NCBI RefSeq assembly: GCF_018588885.1
Contig: NZ_JAFFIW010000017.1
Location: 61,881 to 125,880 of the forward strand
Reading direction: 5' to 3'
DNA from: Mesorhizobium sp. dw_380
Lineage (GTDB): Bacteria > Pseudomonadota > Alphaproteobacteria > Rhizobiales > Rhizobiaceae
Length of the DNA: 64,000 nucleotides
Made by a program: the position numbers and the translations under genes
In this document: positions 1-8,162 of the stretch, one piece after another
Layout: every line of letters starts with the position of its first letter
How positions within the stretch are numbered: the stretch's first letter is position 1
The notes under the pieces: model-generated
The model's input: the letters and a program-made list of their open reading frames with translations, nothing else
Databases searched by the model: none
What the model was told of the DNA's origin: nothing

Positions 1-653
1 GCCTCGGCCAGCGAGTTCATCGTGGTGGCGGTGCCCATCGTGTTGCAGTAGCCGGTGGACGGCGCCGAGGAGGCGACGATGTCCATGAACTCGTCATAGC
101 CGATCTCGCCGGCCGACAGGCGCTGGCGCGATTCCCAAACGATGGTGCCGGAACCGGTGCGCTTGCCCTTGTGCCAGCCATTGAGCATCGGGCCGACCGA
201 CAGCGCGATGGCCGGAATGTTGACGGTGGCCGCCGCCATAAGCAGCGCCGGCGTCGTCTTGTCGCAGCCGATGGTCAGCACGACACCGTCGAGCGGATAG
301 CCGTAGAGCACCTCGACAAGGCTGAGATAGGCGAGGTTGCGGTCGAGTGCCGCGGTCGGGCGCTTGCCGGTCTCCTGGATCGGATGGCAGGGGAATTCGA
401 AGGGGATGCCGCCCATCGAGACGATGCCTTCGCGCACACGCTTGGCGAGTTCGATATGGTGCCGGTTGCAAGGCGAAAGATCCGAGCCGGTCTGGGCGAT
501 GCCGATCAGCGGCTTGCCCGACATCAGTTCGGCTCGCGTCAACCCGTAATTCAGGTAGCGCTCGAGATAGAGCGCGGTCATTCCCGGATTGTCGGGGTTG
601 TCGAACCACTCCTGCGAGCGAAATTTCTTCTTTCCTGTGGGGGCGCCAGCCAT
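1..653 (-). CDS. IlvD/Edd-family sugar-acid dehydratase, partial (C-terminus outside the window)
   Basis: Cytoplasmic Fe-S dehydratase, probably converting an aldonic acid such as L-arabinonate or D-xylonate to its 2-keto-3-deoxy acid. The visible 217 residues are the N-terminal third of a family usually 570-600 residues long. TGSDLSPCNRHH (about residues 44-55) carries the extra cysteine typical of the [2Fe-2S] sugar-acid branch, and TIGCDKTTPALLMAAATV carries the second cluster cysteine; the true IlvD at 38.4 kb has no cysteine at the first place. The start at 653 is preferred because GGAG lies 6 bases upstream; ATG at 656 is possible but closer to it. The gene is divergent from the coxG-like gene, with a small palindrome at 666-680 just upstream. 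The exact substrate cannot be told from this fragment. Confidence 0.85.
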   Translation of the reverse strand, partial: MAGAPTGKKKFRSQEWFDNPDNPGMTALYLERYLNYGLTRAELMSGKPLIGIAQTGSDLSPCNRHHIELAKRVREGIVSMGGIPFEFPCHPIQETGKRPTAALDRNLAYLSLVEVLYGYPLDGVVLTIGCDKTTPALLMAAATVNIPAIALSVGPMLNGWHKGKRTGSGTIVWESRQRLSAGEIGYDEFMDIVASSAPSTGYCNTMGTATTMNSLAE

Positions 654-665
654 CATGGTCTCCGT

Positions 666-680
666 ATTTGTATGACAAAT
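666..680. promoter_or_regulatory. Palindrome ATTTGT-ATG-ACAAAT, candidate GntR-type operator
   Basis: Perfect 6-bp arms around a 3-base centre, 13 bases before the dehydratase start at 653. The TTGTATGACAA core resembles sites of FadR/FCD-type GntR regulators, which often control sugar-acid dehydratases. No regulator gene is visible here, so the assignment is inference. Confidence 0.4.
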
Positions 681-804
681 CGATATGACAACGCGTGGAT
701 GCAGGCAAGGGGCACGCGTGATCTGAATCCAGACTTTGGTGCGATAGACATGTATCGGGCCGCACGCTAGGACCAATGCGACATTGGTAGTCCGGGAGGT
801 TTTG

Positions 805-1257
805 ATGGCTTTGGTGATCGAAGGCGAGGAACGCATCGCCGCACCCGTCCAGAAAGTATGGGAAGCCTTGAACAATCCCGCGGTGCTGAAGCAGAGCATT
901 CCCGGCTGCCAAAGCCTGGAGAAGAAATCGGACACCCAGATGGCGGCGACGGTCGTGTTGAAGATCGGCCCCATCAAGGCGACCTTCAACGGCGAAGTGA
1001 CGCTGAAGAACCTCAAGCCGCCGCACGCCTACACCATCCATGGCGAAGGCAAGGGCGGTGTTGCCGGCTTCGCCAAGGGCGGTGCCGACGTGACGCTGAC
1101 CGAGGACGGTCCGAATGCTACGGTGCTCAAATATGCAGCCAAGGCCGAAGTCGGCGGCAAGATCGCCCAGCTCGGCAGCCGGCTGATCGAGTCGACCTCG
1201 AAGAAACTGGCCGGACAGTTCTTTTCGAGCTTTGGCGAGAAGGTGGGCGAGGCTTAG
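805..1257 (+). CDS. CoxG-like SRPBCC protein (carbon monoxide dehydrogenase subunit G family)
   Basis: 150-residue START/SRPBCC-fold protein. The N-terminus (IEGEERIAAPVQKVWEALNN) and the IPGCQSLEK segment are characteristic of CoxG, which in Oligotropha is a membrane-recruiting or maturation factor beside CO dehydrogenase. No coxMSL-type molybdenum hydroxylase genes lie nearby, so this is an orphan copy and may serve another hydroxylase. The start at 805 is chosen over an upstream TTG at 784 because GGGAGG sits at 794-799, 5 bases before it. The gene is divergent from the dehydratase and followed by a palindromic repeat. Confidence 0.8.
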   Translation: MALVIEGEERIAAPVQKVWEALNNPAVLKQSIPGCQSLEKKSDTQMAATVVLKIGPIKATFNGEVTLKNLKPPHAYTIHGEGKGGVAGFAKGGADVTLTEDGPNATVLKYAAKAEVGGKIAQLGSRLIESTSKKLAGQFFSSFGEKVGEA

Positions 1258-1302
1258 TCGCGCCTCGCTTGAACGACGCCTGGTTATCCAGCGCTGGTGC
1301 CG

Positions 1303-1469
1303 CCCCTCATTGTCGTGCCGGACATTTCTCCCTGTATAGTGACGGGGAGAAGAGGCCGTTTCCGGTGGTTTCGCCAATTGTCAGCGGTGCTGGAAGAGCG
1401 GCGAGATCGCGACAACTCCCTTCTCCCCGTCACTATACGGGGAGAAGGTGCCGGCAGGCGGATGAGGGC
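1303..1469. repeat. Palindromic intergenic repeat (family B)
   Basis: Two inverted arms, each with the core CTCCCCGTCACTATACGGGG or a near match, separated by about 70 bases. The outer parts read CCCTCAT...GCCGG and CCGGC...ATGAGGG. A half copy occurs at 41061-41110. It lies between the convergent coxG-like and mrp genes, where the folded arms could also terminate transcription. Confidence 0.8.
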
Positions 1470-1487
1470 AGCGCTGACCGAACGAAA

Positions 1488-2663
1488 TTACTCGAACACG
1501 ATGCTCGGCACCGCCGCTTCCGCCGCGCCGCGCTCTTCATTGACGCGATCCCAGACTTTTGAAGCTATCTCCCGGTAGATCTTCGCTTCGGCGCTGTCGG
1601 GCTTCGATGCCACAACCGGCGAGCCTTCGTCGGAGCTTTCGCGGATACCCATCTCCAGCGGCACTTCGCCGAGGAAGGTGACGCCGAGACGCTCGGCCTC
1701 GCGGCGCGCGCCGCCATGGCCGAAAATATCGTAGCGCTTGCCGGTATCCGGCGCCAGGAAGTAGCTCATGTTCTCGACGATGCCGAGCAGCGGCACGTCG
1801 ACCTTCTTGAACATGTTCAGCCCCTTGCGGGCGTCGATCAGTGCCAGATCCTGCGGCGTCGAGACGATGACGGCGCCAGCCAGCGGCACCTGCTGGGCCA
1901 TGGTCAGTTGGGCGTCGCCGGTGCCGGGCGGCATGTCGACGACGAGCACGTCGAGCCGGCCCCATTCGACCTCGCGCAGCATCTGCGTCAGCGCCGACAT
2001 GACCATCGGGCCGCGCCAGATCATCGGTGTCTCCTCGTCGACGAGGAAGCCCATCGACATCACCTTGAGGCCGTAATTCTCCATCGGCTTCAGGATCTTG
2101 CCGTCGACCGTCTGCGGCCGGCCGTGGATGTTGAGCAGCCTGGGCATGGACGGGCCGTAGATATCCGCGTCGAGCACGCCGACGCGCAAGCCATTGGCGG
2201 CAAGGCCGAGCGCCAGGTTGACGGCCGTGGTCGACTTGCCGACGCCGCCCTTGCCCGAGGCAACCGCGATGATCGCCTCGATGCCGGGCACGCCGCGCTT
2301 GCCCTGGCTGTGCGAGGCAGGGGCATGCGGAGCAGCGCGCGGGGCGGAGGGCGGAGCCGGTGGTGCAGGCCTGGGTGCGGGGCGCGACGGAACCGGCGCC
2401 TCCATCCCGCCACCCTTCTTTTCCGCCGTCAGCGCGACCACGGCGCCGGCGACCCCAGGGATTGCCTTGACGACCCGCTCGGCGGCGGCGCGCAGCGGTT
2501 CCATCTCCTGCGCCCTGGCGGCGGGAACCGTGATCGAGAAGAACACTTTTCCGTCGGCGATGAAAATCTCGGAAACCATGCCGAGGTCGACGATGTTGCC
2601 GGTGAAGTCCGGCCCGTTGACCGTTTTCAGGCGTTCGATGACGGTGTCCTTGGTGACGGGCAT
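1488..2663 (-). CDS. mrp: Mrp/NBP35-family iron-sulfur carrier P-loop ATPase
   Basis: 391-residue cytosolic protein of the ApbC/Mrp family, which binds and transfers Fe-S clusters. It has an N-terminal MIP18/DUF59 domain (about residues 1-90), a proline- and alanine-rich linker (about 95-125), then a deviant Walker A ASGKGGVGKSTTAVNLALGL and the DVLVVDMPPGTGDAQLT switch region. The segment that normally holds the cluster-bridging CxxC reads ENMSYFLAPDTGKRYDIFG, so both cysteines are absent; I recall this variant from other rhizobial Mrp proteins. The family and role are clear, but how it holds a cluster is not. It is a single gene, convergent with the coxG-like gene. Confidence 0.92.
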   Translation of the reverse strand: MPVTKDTVIERLKTVNGPDFTGNIVDLGMVSEIFIADGKVFFSITVPAARAQEMEPLRAAAERVVKAIPGVAGAVVALTAEKKGGGMEAPVPSRPAPRPAPPAPPSAPRAAPHAPASHSQGKRGVPGIEAIIAVASGKGGVGKSTTAVNLALGLAANGLRVGVLDADIYGPSMPRLLNIHGRPQTVDGKILKPMENYGLKVMSMGFLVDEETPMIWRGPMVMSALTQMLREVEWGRLDVLVVDMPPGTGDAQLTMAQQVPLAGAVIVSTPQDLALIDARKGLNMFKKVDVPLLGIVENMSYFLAPDTGKRYDIFGHGGARREAERLGVTFLGEVPLEMGIRESSDEGSPVVASKPDSAEAKIYREIASKVWDRVNEERGAAEAAVPSIVFE

Positions 2664-2852
2664 GATCTTTCCTCGGCGTTTCGCACCTCAGATAATGTAG
2701 TTTTCGGGCAGAACCAAGCAGCCGCCTCGACGCACCCCGGCCGCACCGGGTTTCCGCGAGCGAGAGTTCCAGCGGGCACCCGTCGCCAAACAGGGCGCGC
2801 GACCTATTTCCATGAGCAGCATGAGGGAAGACAATCAGGGAAGGATATGATC

Positions 2853-3230
2853 ATGCTGGCAAACAGCAACGCAACCGCCAATCTCGCGGTGAAGGACCTG
2901 GCCAGAGCAAAGGCCTTTTATGAAGGGACACTGGGCCTCAAGCAGGTCGACGATATGGGTGGCGAACTGATCGTCTACAAAAGCGGCGATACGGTCATCA
3001 ACGTCTATCGATCCCAGTTCGCCGGAACCAACAAGGCGACGGCGGTGACCTGGACGGTTGGCGATCAGATCGAGACCGTCGTCAAATCGCTGAAATCGAA
3101 GGGTGTCGCCTTCGAGCACTACGAAATGCCCGGGCTGACGATCGAGGGCGACATCCATGTCGGCCAGGGCATGAAGGTCGCATGGTTCAAGGACCCGGAC
3201 GGCAACATCCTCAATCTCGTGAACCGGTAG
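2853..3230 (+). CDS. VOC/glyoxalase-family protein
   Basis: 125-residue single-domain vicinal-oxygen-chelate protein. The opening ATANLAVKDLARAKAFYEGT and the closing WFKDPDGNILNLVN are the two halves of a betaalphabeta-beta-beta module. The family includes glyoxalase I, fosfomycin resistance proteins and dioxygenases; nothing here picks a substrate. AGGGAAGG at 2837-2844 favours ATG 2853; an in-frame ATG at 2847 would leave only 2 bases of spacing. The gene stands alone, divergent from mrp. Confidence 0.85.
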   Translation: MLANSNATANLAVKDLARAKAFYEGTLGLKQVDDMGGELIVYKSGDTVINVYRSQFAGTNKATAVTWTVGDQIETVVKSLKSKGVAFEHYEMPGLTIEGDIHVGQGMKVAWFKDPDGNILNLVNR

Positions 3231-3269
3231 ATCGCAATTGCAGGCTCTCCTGGCGCCGCGATGCTCCCC

Positions 3270-4274
3270 TTAACCCGCCAGGTTGACGGCGAGATAGGTG
3301 AGAGCCGAAATCGCCGCTGTCGCCGGCAAGGTGACGATCCAGGCGATGACGATGTTGCCGGCGATGCCCCAGCGCACCGCCGAAACGCGGCGGGCGGCGC
3401 CGACGCCGATGATGGCGCCGGTGATCGTATGCGTGGTCGATACGGGAATGCCGAGCCAAGTGGCGGCGAACAGCGTGATGGCGCCGCCAGTCTCGGCGCA
3501 AAAGCCCTGCATCGGGTTCAGCCGGGTGATCTTCGAGCCCATCGTGTGGACGATGCGCCAGCCGCCCAACAGCGTGCCCAGCGCCAGTGCCGACTGGCAG
3601 GTGAGGACGACCCACAGCGGCACGTAGAATTTCTCGCCGAGCATGCCTTGCGAATAGAGCAGCACGGCGATGATGCCCATGGTCTTCTGGGCATCATTGC
3701 CGCCATGTCCGAGCGAATAGAGCGAGGCGGAAAAGAACTGCAGGATGCGGAAGGTGCTGTCGACGGCGAACGGCGTCTGGCGCACGAACAGCCATGACAC
3801 CACGAGAATCAGGACGAGCGCCAGGACAAAACCGGTTGCCGGCGACAGGGCGATCGCGGCGACCGTCTTGCCAAGCCCCGACCAGACGATGGCTCCGGTG
3901 CCCGCTTTTGCCACACCGGCGCCGACAAGCCCGCCGATCAGCGCGTGCGAGCTACTCGACGGAATGCCGGCGATCCAGGTGACGATGTTCCAGACTATCG
4001 CGCCTACGAGAGCCGAAAAGATCACCGCCGGCGTGACGATGTTGACGTCGACAATGCCTTTGCCCACGGTTTCGGCGACATGGAGGCCGAAGAACATGAA
4101 GGCGATGAAGTTGAAGAAAGCCGCCCAGAACACCGCATAATGCGGCCGCAGCACGCGCGTGGAGACGATCGTGGCGATGGAGTTGGCGGCATCGTGCAGG
4201 CCGTTGAGAAAATCGAAGAACAGCGCGACGGCGACCAGCCCGGCCAGTAGGGGAAAGGCGATGGTGGCTTCCAT
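3270..4274 (-). CDS. pit: Inorganic phosphate transporter, PiT family
   Basis: 334-residue inner-membrane low-affinity phosphate transporter, cotransporting phosphate with a cation. The family's duplicated signature is visible twice: GLHDAANSIATIVSTRVL near residue 26 and GIPVSTTHTITGAIIG near residue 285. About ten hydrophobic segments are seen, which fits the short bacterial Pit form. It starts 3 bases after the stop of the DUF47 gene upstream, so the two are surely co-transcribed; this pairing is the standard rhizobial orfA-pit operon. Confidence 0.95.
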   Translation of the reverse strand: MEATIAFPLLAGLVAVALFFDFLNGLHDAANSIATIVSTRVLRPHYAVFWAAFFNFIAFMFFGLHVAETVGKGIVDVNIVTPAVIFSALVGAIVWNIVTWIAGIPSSSSHALIGGLVGAGVAKAGTGAIVWSGLGKTVAAIALSPATGFVLALVLILVVSWLFVRQTPFAVDSTFRILQFFSASLYSLGHGGNDAQKTMGIIAVLLYSQGMLGEKFYVPLWVVLTCQSALALGTLLGGWRIVHTMGSKITRLNPMQGFCAETGGAITLFAATWLGIPVSTTHTITGAIIGVGAARRVSAVRWGIAGNIVIAWIVTLPATAAISALTYLAVNLAG

Positions 4275-4277
4275 TGC

Positions 4278-4919
4278 CTAGACGTTCTCGATCACGATGC
4301 CACTGATCTCGTTGGCGACGTCCTCGAAACGGTCGACCACCTTTTCCAGCTGGCCGTAGATCTCGCTGCCAATCAGATAGGCCATCGGGTCGCTGCGGCC
4401 ATGTTTTCTGAAAAGATCCTTCAGCCCTTGTTCGTGCAGATCGTCGGCCCGGCCTTCCGCATGCATGACCTCCTCGGCAATGGCGTTGAGACGTACGGTG
4501 TGCGTGCCGACCTTGGCGAGCAGCGGAATCGCCTCCGCGACCAGCTTGGCGGCAGCCACGATGATGGCGCCCATTTCCTGCATCAGCGGATCGAATTCCC
4601 TCTTTTCGAACAGTCTCACCGTCTTGACGGTCTTGTGCATCATGTCGATGGCGTCATCCATCGACTGGATCAGGTCCTTGATGTCGCCGCGATCGAAAGG
4701 CGTGATGAAGGAGCGCCGCACGGCAAGCAGGACTTCCGCGGTGATGTGATCGGCCTCGTCCTCGAGATCGATGATCTTCTGGCCCCAGCGATCGATATCC
4801 TTGCCCTGGAGGAGCTGCTGCAGCGCCTCCGCGCCGCCGACCACCGTTCGGGAATGCCGCTCGAACAGCTCGAAGAAACGATCTTCGCGCGGCAGCAGCT
4901 TGCGGAACCAGCCCAGCAT
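4278..4919 (-). CDS. DUF47 (PhoU-like) Pit accessory protein
   Basis: 213-residue all-helical cytoplasmic protein of the DUF47 family, related to PhoU and encoded just before pit in many rhizobia, where it is thought to control the transporter. The start MLGWFRKLLPREDRFF is the conserved family N-terminus, and GGGAG lies 6 bases upstream of ATG 4919. A longer in-frame start at 5051 would add a proline- and arginine-rich tail overlapping the divergent LysR promoter and is unlikely. It is the first gene of the two-gene pit operon. Confidence 0.9.
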   Translation of the reverse strand: MLGWFRKLLPREDRFFELFERHSRTVVGGAEALQQLLQGKDIDRWGQKIIDLEDEADHITAEVLLAVRRSFITPFDRGDIKDLIQSMDDAIDMMHKTVKTVRLFEKREFDPLMQEMGAIIVAAAKLVAEAIPLLAKVGTHTVRLNAIAEEVMHAEGRADDLHEQGLKDLFRKHGRSDPMAYLIGSEIYGQLEKVVDRFEDVANEISGIVIENV

Positions 4920-5086
4920 GTCAGTCTCCCATCGCGGCCGGTTCACGACCGTTTCACTGACATAGCGCCGCACGACGCCGCGGGGAACCGTAAGCCGGCT
5001 GAAAAGATGTGGATGCGGAGCATTACGCATACGACTTGCAGCAAAGCACAAATTGCCCGAGCCTGCGTGACGACCGGAAAGATGGC

Positions 5087-5986
5087 ATGATCGACAAACT
5101 CGAATTCTTCATAGCGCTGGCCAAGGAAGAGCATTTTGGCCGGGCGGCGGAAGTGTGCGGCGTCACCCAGCCGACGCTTTCGGCCGGGATCAAGCAGCTG
5201 GAGGGCCAGCTCGGCGTCATGCTGGTGCTGCGCGGCTCGCGCTTCCAGGGCCTGACGCCGGAGGGCAAGCAGGTGCTGGTGTGGGCGCGCCGTATCGTCG
5301 GCGATTCGAGGACCATGCGCGAGGAGATGCGCGCGGCGCGCCACGGCCTTGCCGGCCGCATCCGCATCGCCGCCGTCCCGACGGCGCTTGCCATGGTGGC
5401 GCGTCTGACGACACCGTTCCGCGCAAAGCATCCCGGCGTCACCTTCTCGGTCCTGTCGCGCACCTCGATCGAAGTCCTGTCGCTGCTCGGCAATTTCGAC
5501 ATCGATGCCGGCATCACCTATCTCGACAACGAACCGCTCGGGCGGGTAACCAGCGTGCCGCTCTATGACGAGCGCTATCAGCTGATCACGGCGGTCGGAA
5601 ATCCCTATTCCGACCGCGACAAAGTGACATGGGCGGAACTCAGCAGCCTGCCGCTCTGTCTGCTGACGCCGGACATGCAGAACCGCCGCATCATCGACCA
5701 GCATCTGGCCGAGGCCGGCGTGCAGATGCGGCCGACGCTGGAATCCAATTCGATGATCGTGCTGTTCTCGCACATCCGGACCGGCAAATGGTCGTCAATC
5801 ATGCCGCTCAACCTCGCGGAAACATTCGGCTTTTCGGAGCCGATCCGGGCCATCCCGATCGTCGAGCCTGATGCCAGCCACACGGTCGGCCTGGTGGTGG
5901 CGCCGCGCGAACCGCACACGCCGCTGGTGCAGGCGCTGCTGGACGAGGCGATGGCGCTGGCAGACGATTTCCGCGCCCATCGCTAG
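5087..5986 (+). CDS. LysR-type regulator, probable formate dehydrogenase regulator (FdsR-like)
   Basis: 299-residue LTTR. The N-terminal winged helix is seen at residues 1-60 (FFIALAKEEHFGRAAEVCGV followed by TQPTLSAGIKQLEGQLG), then a linker helix and a periplasmic-binding-like effector domain from about residue 90. It lies directly upstream of fdsG in the same direction, the place of FdsR, the formate-responsive regulator, in Cupriavidus and relatives. The 21-bp palindrome at 6011-6031 between the two genes is its likely site. ATG 5087 begins the conserved IDKLEFF helix; the longer reading from 5009 adds an unconserved tail. That the effector is formate is inferred from the neighbours. Confidence 0.88.
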   Translation: MIDKLEFFIALAKEEHFGRAAEVCGVTQPTLSAGIKQLEGQLGVMLVLRGSRFQGLTPEGKQVLVWARRIVGDSRTMREEMRAARHGLAGRIRIAAVPTALAMVARLTTPFRAKHPGVTFSVLSRTSIEVLSLLGNFDIDAGITYLDNEPLGRVTSVPLYDERYQLITAVGNPYSDRDKVTWAELSSLPLCLLTPDMQNRRIIDQHLAEAGVQMRPTLESNSMIVLFSHIRTGKWSSIMPLNLAETFGFSEPIRAIPIVEPDASHTVGLVVAPREPHTPLVQALLDEAMALADDFRAHR

Positions 5987-6010
5987 GCTAGAAGTGCTGA
6001 CTAAAGGCGC

Positions 6011-6031
6011 TTGATAGAAAATTTCTATCAA
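6011..6031. promoter_or_regulatory. Perfect palindrome upstream of the fds operon, candidate LysR operator
   Basis: Ten-base arms TTGATAGAAA and TTTCTATCAA around a single A. It contains ATAG-N7-CTAT, a layout used by OxyR-type and other LysR regulators, and it sits 89 bases before the fdsG start and 25 bases after the LysR stop. Binding by the LysR protein at 5087-5986 is inference. Confidence 0.6.
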
Positions 6032-6119
6032 ACAACGGAACAGCTTTATTGATTCAGCGGGTTTCCTCTGATTTTGTAAAGGCTTAGCGGCAAAAGCCAT
6101 CGACCAGGGAGGGCGCTGC

Positions 6120-6595
6120 ATGACGATGCAGCCTGCAAGTACCGAGATCGCATCACGCACGGCGGCGATCATCCAGGATCTGAAAGGCCTTGAAGGCCCG
6201 CTGCTGCCGATCCTTCACGGCATCCAGGAAGAGTTCGGCCATGTGCCGCAGGACGCCCTGCCCGTCATCGCCGACGGGCTGAACCTGTCCAGGGCCGAAG
6301 TGCACGGCGTCGTCACCTTCTATCATGATTTCCGTGCCCGGCCGGCCGGCCGCCACGTGCTCAAGCTTTGCCAGGCGGAAGCCTGCCAGTCGATGGGTTC
6401 GGATGCGGTTGCCGCCAAGATCAAGCAGCTGCTCGGCATCGATTTCCATGAGACCACCAGCGACGGATCTGTTACACTGGAGCCGGTCTATTGCCTCGGG
6501 CTTTGCGCCTGTTCGCCTTCGGCGATGCTTGACGGCGAGGTGATCGGGCGGCTCGATGACGACAAGATCGACGAGATCGTTGCCGAGGTGCGCTC

Positions 6596-6599
<4 letters not shown>
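6120..6599 (+). CDS. fdsG: NAD-dependent formate dehydrogenase, gamma subunit
   Basis: 159-residue NuoE-like thioredoxin-fold subunit holding one [2Fe-2S] cluster. The ligands are seen in LKLCQAEACQSMGS and YCLGLCACSPSAMLDG. It passes electrons between the Mo-bearing FdsA and the FMN/NAD-binding FdsB in the soluble cytoplasmic formate dehydrogenase. GGGAGGG at 6107-6113 supports ATG 6120, though ATG 6126 in the same frame is also possible. Its stop overlaps the fdsB start by 4 bases, indicating translational coupling. Confidence 0.95.
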
Positions 6600-8152
<1,553 letters not shown>

Positions 8153-8162
8153 GAGCTGGCGG

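Noticed and set aside
94..1377. 427-residue minus-strand open reading frame
   Set aside because: It is rich in Arg, His and Asp with no motif and runs across both the dehydratase and coxG-like genes in a wrong frame; the in-frame dehydratase sequence is clear.
1716..2850. Long plus-strand reading leading into the VOC protein
   Set aside because: It is the antisense of mrp; only the last 125 residues, after a ribosome binding site, are protein-like.
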